Positions 58,712 through 64,000 of a stretch of 64,000 bases of DNA are shown here, piece by piece (within the stretch, counting starts at the first letter, position 1; each line of letters begins with the position of its first letter). The notes under the pieces are model-generated. The model ran no database searches. It was not told where the DNA came from and saw nothing but the letters and a program-made list of their open reading frames with translations. The DNA comes from Tolypothrix tenuis PCC 7101. Lineage in GTDB: Bacteria; Cyanobacteriota; Cyanobacteriia; Cyanobacteriales; Nostocaceae. The DNA lies in contig NZ_AP018248.1 in the NCBI RefSeq assembly GCF_002368295.1, forward strand, positions 1,026,477 to 1,090,476, in the 5' to 3' direction. Both the position numbers and the translations under genes were made by a program.

Positions 58712-59830
58712 TCCCCCAAACCCCGGAATCAACCGCTTCAGCGCCCGACTTGCAACATCGGCATAGCGCAATTCGCCGCAGAGAATTCTACCCATAGTTT
58801 GGGCACCAGTGGGGCTTTTAACGCCGACTTTGTAACCAATTTTGGGGAAACGATAAAATGCATTAGCTAATTTTTGTGCCCATGCCATTTCTGTACCCCA
58901 TTGTTCGTTAATAGCATTGGTATATGCTTCTAAAGCATTGATATCGCCTGCAAGTGCCTCATTAATAGCGTTGGCTGCTAGCAATCCGCTAAAAATTGAA
59001 GGACGAATACCCTCTGCTGTCATGGGGTCAACTACACAAGCTGCTTCCCCAGCCAAAATAGCATTTTGAGTATGTAGCTTTTGATTACCATTCCACAAGC
59101 AAATAGGATGACCATATTGCTTGCAGATTTTGACATCTACATTAAAAGATTGAGAGTAATCATCCAAAATTTTCTTAAAATCTTGGGGTGCGCCACCAAT
59201 AAAAGTACCAACGCCTAGAGAATAGCCATCAGCCTTGGGAAAGTTCCAAATATAGCCATTTTTGACCATCCCAAACTCGAAATGAGCCATTGATGTATTC
59301 TCAACATCGGCGGGAACTTCTGCCTCTAAAGCGCCTGCTAAGTGACGTTTGCGGTCTTTAAAACCCAGCCATTTTGCCATTGGCCCTTTAGCACCATCAG
59401 CCGCGATTAAGTAACGACCTGTAACTGGGCCGTTGGCGGTGTTTACCTGCCAAGCATCACCTTGAAACTCAATACCAGTTACCTCAGTTTTATCTTTGAG
59501 TTCTGCCCCTTGTTTCTGTGCTTGCTGAACTAAAAAATGGTCAAAAATATCTCGCCGTACCATCCAAATCGGTTCTTTATTAGGTATTTTCGCTTCTACA
59601 GGGTCTTCTAAGTTCCAGGTAAAGCGCAAAGAGTCTACCTTCACCGAAATTGCTGGGCTAAAATCAAAGTCAAACCATTGAGCAATTATTGGGGATACCC
59701 CACCACCACAAGGTTTGTATCTTGGCAAGGATTCTTTTTCTAAAATTAATACTGAGTGACCCCGCTTGGCTAAATGATATGCGGCTGTTCCACCAGATGG
59801 CCCGGCTCCAACGATGATACAATCGTACAT
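58709..59830 (-). CDS. geranylgeranyl reductase family FAD-dependent oxidoreductase
   Basis: A 373-residue flavoprotein. FAD-binding GAGPSGGTAAYHLAKRG lies at 8-24, the conserved KPCGGGVSP at 41-49, a second FAD motif at AILAGEAACVVDPMTAEGI. The family includes ChlP, which reduces geranylgeranyl to phytyl chains for chlorophyll and tocopherol, and other lipid or isoprenoid reductases. Known ChlP proteins are about 400 residues with a different C-terminus, so this is more likely a paralog with an unknown isoprenoid substrate. No membrane helix. It faces the DUF3370 gene's 5' end with a repeat cluster between. Confidence 0.85.
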   Translation of the reverse strand: MYDCIIVGAGPSGGTAAYHLAKRGHSVLILEKESLPRYKPCGGGVSPIIAQWFDFDFSPAISVKVDSLRFTWNLEDPVEAKIPNKEPIWMVRRDIFDHFLVQQAQKQGAELKDKTEVTGIEFQGDAWQVNTANGPVTGRYLIAADGAKGPMAKWLGFKDRKRHLAGALEAEVPADVENTSMAHFEFGMVKNGYIWNFPKADGYSLGVGTFIGGAPQDFKKILDDYSQSFNVDVKICKQYGHPICLWNGNQKLHTQNAILAGEAACVVDPMTAEGIRPSIFSGLLAANAINEALAGDINALEAYTNAINEQWGTEMAWAQKLANAFYRFPKIGYKVGVKSPTGAQTMGRILCGELRYADVASRALKRLIPGFGG

Positions 59831-60286
59831 AAGGCTAAATTTTATCTCCTCACTTTGTTGGCAAAAAAGTATATTTCTCTAATCTAGAGATAGACAGTGT
59901 CATAAGAACTGTAACTAATTTTAGAGTTTGTTGTTGAATATTTCTCAGCATTTTCTGATTGCATGTTTGCAGAAATGATTTACCATTCAAGCTGCAGTTG
60001 TGGCTCAGAAATACTTTTAAAATCCCTAGATATCAGACAATATCAACCCTAGCTATATGAGTCATATTTGCTTTGGCAAATTCACGCTAGTAGAGTGTGT
60101 TACGCTGAAGCTAATGCACCTTTATTAAGTGATATAAAATCAAATAATATTTGCGACACATCAATAATATTCTAGAGCGCAGGGCATTGCCAGTGCCCCT
60201 ACAATCTGTCGCATTCTTTTTTCACATTGGTATAATATTTTGCCTAAATCAAATTCTTATATTGATCAGTTGTATCAATCCTGAAA
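59831..60286. other. intergenic region, AT-rich
   Basis: No gene. A weak palindromic repeat GGGCATTGCCAGTGCCC is at about 60182-60198, and a single ATTGGTATAAT end of the ATACCAATT family is at about 60228-60238, perhaps a solo fragment. Confidence 0.5.
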
Positions 60287-60583
60287 TTATTTTTCTAAAA
60301 AGTTTGTTACTTTGAAATTTGATGTCCCTTCCCAACAGTGATTTAAACAGGCGTTTACCCTAGCATTGGGTGTATCGGCTGATTCGTTGGAGGCATTAAA
60401 CTGTACTGCAGTCACAATATATTCAAAAATAATGACACATTGTTTAGTTGGTGACATTCTCTCAACCACAATGGTTTCACCAATTCTAGGAATTTGTGGC
60501 AAATCCACAACAAACGTCTCCATCTTTGGCTTGTCTAGTGGATTCTTGAAACTAAAGTACTTACAGTAAACAAGAACTTTCAC
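60287..60583 (-). CDS. possible small hypothetical protein (98 aa)
   Basis: Not recognised. GTG start at 60583, MKVLVYCKYFSFKNPLDKPK..., with PQIPRIGETIVVERMSP, VIIFEYIVTAVQF and Asn/Cys-rich C-terminus. The composition (alternating hydrophobic strands, PRIGETI) looks like a real small beta-type domain, but no neighbour supports it and the ribosome site is poor. It might also be a remnant. Confidence 0.45.
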   Translation of the reverse strand: MKVLVYCKYFSFKNPLDKPKMETFVVDLPQIPRIGETIVVERMSPTKQCVIIFEYIVTAVQFNASNESADTPNARVNACLNHCWEGTSNFKVTNFLEK

Positions 60584-60645
60584 AAATCAACCCACGCATA
60601 ATAATAGACAGGGACAATTCACAATATCAAGAATGAATACTACTA

Positions 60646-60734
60646 ATACCAATTCAAAATTAAAAGTTAATAGACTTCGATATCATCTAAATTTTGGTTG
60701 TTGAATATGTTGGCATATTTTTACTAATTGGTAT
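60646..60734. mobile_element. ATACCAATT-ended MITE-like repeat, copy 3
   Basis: ATACCAATT (60646-60654) and AATTGGTAT (60726-60734) bracket 89 AT-rich bases, like 28787-28891. The remainder of 60584-61026 contains a GGATGGGCA / GTGCCCACCC repeat pair (about 60943-60998) and no gene. Confidence 0.6.
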
Positions 60735-61026
60735 AAGTAACCTGATACGGCAAAGAGGATATAAATATATCATCAAAAATTTTCCTAGGAAACCGGGAAA
60801 CAAGAAATATTTATGACTAAATCTCCTGAACAGGAACATTAAGAGTTATCTGATTAATTAGTTTTGATGCCTGATGTATTTGCAATATGCTGTAGCGATC
60901 GCACTTTTGTAATGTCTGCCATTAGTTCCAAGTAAAAAGTAGGATGGGCATTGCCCAGATATTTGCCTCGCAGCTAGATTGCCAGTAGTGCCCACCCTAG
61001 ATTAATTGTGTTTGTTATACCATAAC

Positions 61027-62310
61027 CTACGCGTTGACAGTCGCCAGAGCTTTGTCAACGGCTTGTAAGGCTGTGTTGACTTCGGCTTCTGTGACAATCA
61101 ATGGTGGTACAAAACGGACGACTTTTGGCCCGGCTGGTACTAGCAATACACCTTCTGCGATCGCAGTTTTGACAATATCAGCTGCTGTTAGCGTGATATC
61201 TGCTTGCAATTCGAGTCCGTTAATTAAACCCCAGCCGCGAACGTCAGCAATGTGATTGGGATATTTAGCTGCGATCGCTTTTAAGCCATTTCGCAGTTGT
61301 TCTCCTCTATCTTGCACGTTCTGTAAAATATTTTCTTTTTCGATGGTTTGACAGACAGTTAGCGCCACACCGCAAGCAAAAGGATTACCTCCAAATGTGC
61401 TGGCGTGTTCCCCTGGTTGAAAAACATCGCAGAATTTTTTACTCATCATTGCGCCGATAGGGATACCGCCGCCCAGTCCTTTTGCACTGGTGAAAACATC
61501 CGGTTCCACACCGAGATGTTCGTAACCCCATAACTTCCCACTGCGTCCCATTCCCACTTGCACTTCATCGAAAATCAACAAAATGCCAGTTTCATCGCAA
61601 ATCTGCCGTAGCTTTTTAAAGTAGGCAATATCGCCAGGACGAACACCACCTTCACCTTGCAACGGTTCTAAAAGAATCGCAGCTACACGGTAGTCACCTT
61701 CATCAAGTTCGCTAATCGCCGTCTCTACAGCGCCAATATCGTTGTATGGCACATAGTGGAAACCAGGAACCAAGGGATCAAAGTATTTTTGATACTTGGG
61801 TTGTCCAGTTGCGGTAATTGTCGCTAAAGTCCGCCCGTGGAAACTAGCATTAGCAGTTAAAATGATTGGTCTTTCAATTTCCAATACAGTATGGGCGTAT
61901 TTTCGTGCTAATTTAATTGCTGCTTCGTTAGCTTCCGCACCAGAGTTACAGAAAAATACGCGATCAGCACAGGAATGTTGAATAATCCATTTTGCCAATT
62001 CACCTTGTTCGGGAATGTAATACAAATTAGAAACGTGATGCAGCTTTTGAATTTGCCGTGTAACCGCTTCTACCATTGCTGGATGGGCGTGTCCCAAAGT
62101 ACAAGTAGCAATTCCAGCCACAAAATCCAAATATTCCCGCCCCTCAGTATCCCACACCTTACATCCTGCGCCCCGTTCTAGAGCGAGAGGAAATCGCCCA
62201 TAGGTGGACATAACTGCTTCATTAAAGCTGTTGGGGTCAAACGGACTAGATGGTAAAGTATTTGACTGTGGGGGGATGGTGGCTGCGTCAACCAGAGTTT
62301 CTATGCTCAC
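61027..62310 (-). CDS. argD: acetylornithine aminotransferase
   Basis: A 427-residue class III PLP aminotransferase. Key signs are GAEANEAAIKLARK (124-137), SFHGRTLAT (157-165), FDEVQVGMGRSGK and the PLP lysine in TSAKGLGGG (Lys277). It converts N-acetylglutamate semialdehyde to N-acetylornithine in arginine biosynthesis, in the cytoplasm. The first 20 residues are a polar extension. It stands alone, with no other arg genes nearby, as is usual for dispersed arginine genes in cyanobacteria. Ornithine/other omega-aminotransferases are the alternatives, but ArgD is the best fit. Confidence 0.9.
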   Translation of the reverse strand: MSIETLVDAATIPPQSNTLPSSPFDPNSFNEAVMSTYGRFPLALERGAGCKVWDTEGREYLDFVAGIATCTLGHAHPAMVEAVTRQIQKLHHVSNLYYIPEQGELAKWIIQHSCADRVFFCNSGAEANEAAIKLARKYAHTVLEIERPIILTANASFHGRTLATITATGQPKYQKYFDPLVPGFHYVPYNDIGAVETAISELDEGDYRVAAILLEPLQGEGGVRPGDIAYFKKLRQICDETGILLIFDEVQVGMGRSGKLWGYEHLGVEPDVFTSAKGLGGGIPIGAMMSKKFCDVFQPGEHASTFGGNPFACGVALTVCQTIEKENILQNVQDRGEQLRNGLKAIAAKYPNHIADVRGWGLINGLELQADITLTAADIVKTAIAEGVLLVPAGPKVVRFVPPLIVTEAEVNTALQAVDKALATVNA

Positions 62311-62416
62311 TACCGCTCCTTGTGAAAATCTGCGATCGTATAGTTATCTACTAGTGTCCTAGAAACCTTCCAAAATATCGACTATTTTCTTGGGATTTTG
62401 TCATTTGTCATCTGGG

Positions 62417-62580
62417 GTTTGGTAATGGGTAATGGGTAATTGGTAATTGGTGTTTGTCATTAATTATTTCTCCCCCTGCTCCCAGCCCCCTGCCCCGTTG
62501 CTTTTCCCAGTCCCCAGTCCCCAATCCCTAGTCCCCAGTCCCCAGTCCCCAATCCCCAGTCCCCAGTCCCTTTATTCCCT
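62417..62580. repeat. heptameric tandem repeats upstream of the K+ channel
   Basis: GGTAATGGGTAATTGG (62420-62450), CCTGCTCCC runs, then about 10 copies of CCCCAGT/CCCCAAT (about 62506-62570). The open frame continues through this region into the channel gene, but translation of it is not believed. Confidence 0.8.
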
Positions 62581-62614
62581 AACCATTGGCAGAGGTGAAA
62601 GAATTGTGTACTCA

Positions 62615-63670
62615 ATGCCTGAGCAAAAATATCAACGTATCCAAAAGGAGTTGATGGCAGGAGCGATCGCTCTTGGTTGTGTTTTCATGATTGGGACTGT
62701 GTGGTACAGCCTGGTGGAGGGGTGGTCATGGGAAGATGCTGCTTATATGACGGTAATTACCCTGGCGACTGTGGGATATGGCGAAACACACCCACTGGGT
62801 AATCGCGGCAGGTTATTTACCATCGCCTTAATTTTGATGGGTGTCATCAATATCGGTTACATTGTCAATAGATTTACAGAAGCTGTGATTGAAGGCTACT
62901 TTCAAGAAGGAATTCGACTACGGCAACAGAGGCGCATAATGGAATCGTTATCAGGACATTACATTATTTGTGGGTTTAGTCGCACAGGTCGCCAAATCGC
63001 CAAAGAATTTCGGGCTGAAGGTGTAAATTTTGTCGTCATTGATTCTGAGGTTGAATCTGTTCAAAGAGCGCAAACAGAAGGTTATGTAGTATTCCAAGGT
63101 GATGCTACATTAGATGACACACTTTTAAAAGTGGGCATAGAAAGAGCGATGTGTATTGTTGCTGCTCTACCTTCGGATGCAGAAAATTTATATACTGTAT
63201 TATCAGCAAAAACACTTAACCCAGCAATTCGGGCGATCGCAAGAGCAAGTACAGAAGAAGCTTTGCAGAAGTTACAACGTGCTGGTGCAGATGCGGTGAT
63301 TTCTCCCTATATCACTGGCGGTAAGAGAATGGCAGCTGCAGCCCTCAGACCCCAGATTTTAGACTTTGTTGATGGTATCCTCACAGGTACAGACCGCCAG
63401 CTGTATATGGAAGAATTTTTACTTGACCCAGCTTTTTGCCCTTTTGTGGGACAAAGTTTGCAAAAAGCAAAACTGCGATCGCAAACTGGGGCGTTAGTTT
63501 TAGCTATCCGCCGCCTTGATGGTAATTTAATTGGCGGCCCTACTGGTGATACTGTTTTAATGCCTGGAGACACCCTAATTTGCATGGGTACAGCAGAACA
63601 ATTGCAAAGCCTCAACCAAGTTCTCGGGCCGATTGTTTCTAAAAAAGTGCGTAAACCGAAAAATAGTTAA
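62615..63670 (+). CDS. potassium channel with RCK (TrkA-N/TrkA-C) domain
   Basis: A 351-residue K+ channel of the Kch/MthK type. Membrane helix 1 is about 12-34, the pore loop has selectivity filter TVGYG (52-56) and helix 2 is about 67-86. A cytosolic TrkA-N NAD-binding domain follows (HYIICGFSRTGRQIA; VVIDSE), then a TrkA-C domain (about 255-345). It would form tetramers at the cell or thylakoid membrane. ATG 62615 is used; GTG 62606 in frame, with GAGG 10 bases upstream, is an alternative. The frame extends upstream through heptameric repeats, which would give an implausible PSPQS-rich leader. Confidence 0.9.
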   Translation: MPEQKYQRIQKELMAGAIALGCVFMIGTVWYSLVEGWSWEDAAYMTVITLATVGYGETHPLGNRGRLFTIALILMGVINIGYIVNRFTEAVIEGYFQEGIRLRQQRRIMESLSGHYIICGFSRTGRQIAKEFRAEGVNFVVIDSEVESVQRAQTEGYVVFQGDATLDDTLLKVGIERAMCIVAALPSDAENLYTVLSAKTLNPAIRAIARASTEEALQKLQRAGADAVISPYITGGKRMAAAALRPQILDFVDGILTGTDRQLYMEEFLLDPAFCPFVGQSLQKAKLRSQTGALVLAIRRLDGNLIGGPTGDTVLMPGDTLICMGTAEQLQSLNQVLGPIVSKKVRKPKNS

Positions 63671-63785
63671 TTGGTGTTTGTTAATGGGTAATTGGTAATT
63701 GGTGTCTGTCATTAATTATTTCTCCCCCTGCTCCCTGCCCTCTGCCCCGTTGCTTTTCCCAGCCCCCTCATCTCCTAATAAAAAA

Positions 63786-63804
63786 CCTCGGTTAACCACC
63801 GAGG
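63786..63804 (-). terminator. terminator for a minus-strand gene
   Basis: CCTCGGT (63786-63792), TAACC, ACCGAGG (63798-63804). Read on the minus strand this 7-bp stem is followed by a run of six T (63780-63785), so it should end a transcript entering from the right edge. Confidence 0.65.
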
Positions 63805-64000
63805 CTATAGAGAAGTCAAAATGACGATTAGATACAGCGATTGAAAAGGAAAACTTTGAGTTAACAGTTGAAGCAAGCAAAACAACAGCTGCCACAAATA
63901 AAGGTATTGTGTCGTTGGTGTTATATATGCTGTGCTTGCTTTGGGTTTAACTTATGTAACTAAATTTAACAGTATTGTTACGAATAGTCAAGAAGGATTG
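63805..64000. other. window edge, no gene seen
   Basis: The last 200 bases show no clear frame on either strand. They could be the 3' untranslated end of a minus-strand gene lying beyond the window. Heptameric and ctccctgccc repeats occupy 63671-63775. Confidence 0.4.

Noticed and set aside
62447..62614. N-terminal extension of the K+ channel gene
   Set aside because: It would translate CCCCAGT heptamers into a PSPQS-rich leader; GTG 62606 or ATG 62615 fit the family better.

Overview
The window is chromosomal DNA of a filamentous, probably heterocyst-forming cyanobacterium of the Nostocales (Nostoc, Anabaena, Calothrix or Tolypothrix type). Support comes from phycobilisome genes (a CpcL-type linker and a CpcS/CpeS-type lyase), a complete beta-carboxysome ccmK2-K1-L-M-N-O run, an NDH-1 CO2-uptake module, a devBCA-type heterocyst exporter, nifJ, very frequent GCGATCGC (HIP1) octamers and many short heptameric tandem repeats between genes. 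No rRNA, tRNA or CRISPR array was recognised. The species cannot be named from the sequence alone.

Layout. 1-3 kb: cpcL, a small zinc-metallopeptidase-like gene and a chromophore lyase, all on the minus strand. 3-6 kb: a 50-residue Cys protein, a thermonuclease-like gene, chrA and a short TolB-like lipoprotein gene. 6.6-10.2 kb: nifJ, with two intergenic-type repeats carried in frame. 10.5-22 kb: the inorganic-carbon island. ndhF4-ndhD4-cupB (minus) diverge from ccmK2-ccmK1-ccmL-ccmM-ccmN-ccmO (plus), followed by a RbcR-type LysR regulator. Together these encode thylakoid CO2 hydration/uptake and the carboxysome shell and scaffold that use the resulting bicarbonate. 22-34.7 kb: mixed housekeeping genes (MuiA-like, Uma2, EEP phosphatase/nuclease, mnmE, SDR, a large hybrid histidine kinase, a lipase-like hydrolase, an acyltransferase).

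35-42 kb is a run of stress-type genes: DUF6335, DUF2267, a DJ-1/PfpI protein fused to a ferritin-like domain, an SRPBCC membrane protein, two closely related zinc alcohol dehydrogenases, a secreted repeat protein and a cupin. 42-44.5 kb is gene-poor and holds a nested pair of small mobile elements. 44.5-48.2 kb is devB-devC-devA. 48-64 kb holds a membrane protein, a HAD phosphatase, a HEAT-repeat protein next to a decayed DUF6745 gene, gatD/murT, a thioredoxin-fold photosystem I factor, a HicB-like orphan, DUF3370, a geranylgeranyl-reductase-like gene, argD and a two-TM potassium channel with RCK domain.

The most unusual content is not a new gene system but small repeats. Three families of miniature inverted-repeat elements are visible, one inserted inside another with a clean 9-bp target duplication. 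Dispersed repeats also sit in frame inside nifJ (twice), probably mnmE, and one of two paralogous alcohol dehydrogenases, where the intact paralog shows a clean 9-residue gain. CcmM also shows a strong internal Shine-Dalgarno/GTG start for its short form and redox cysteines in two of its three small-subunit-like domains.
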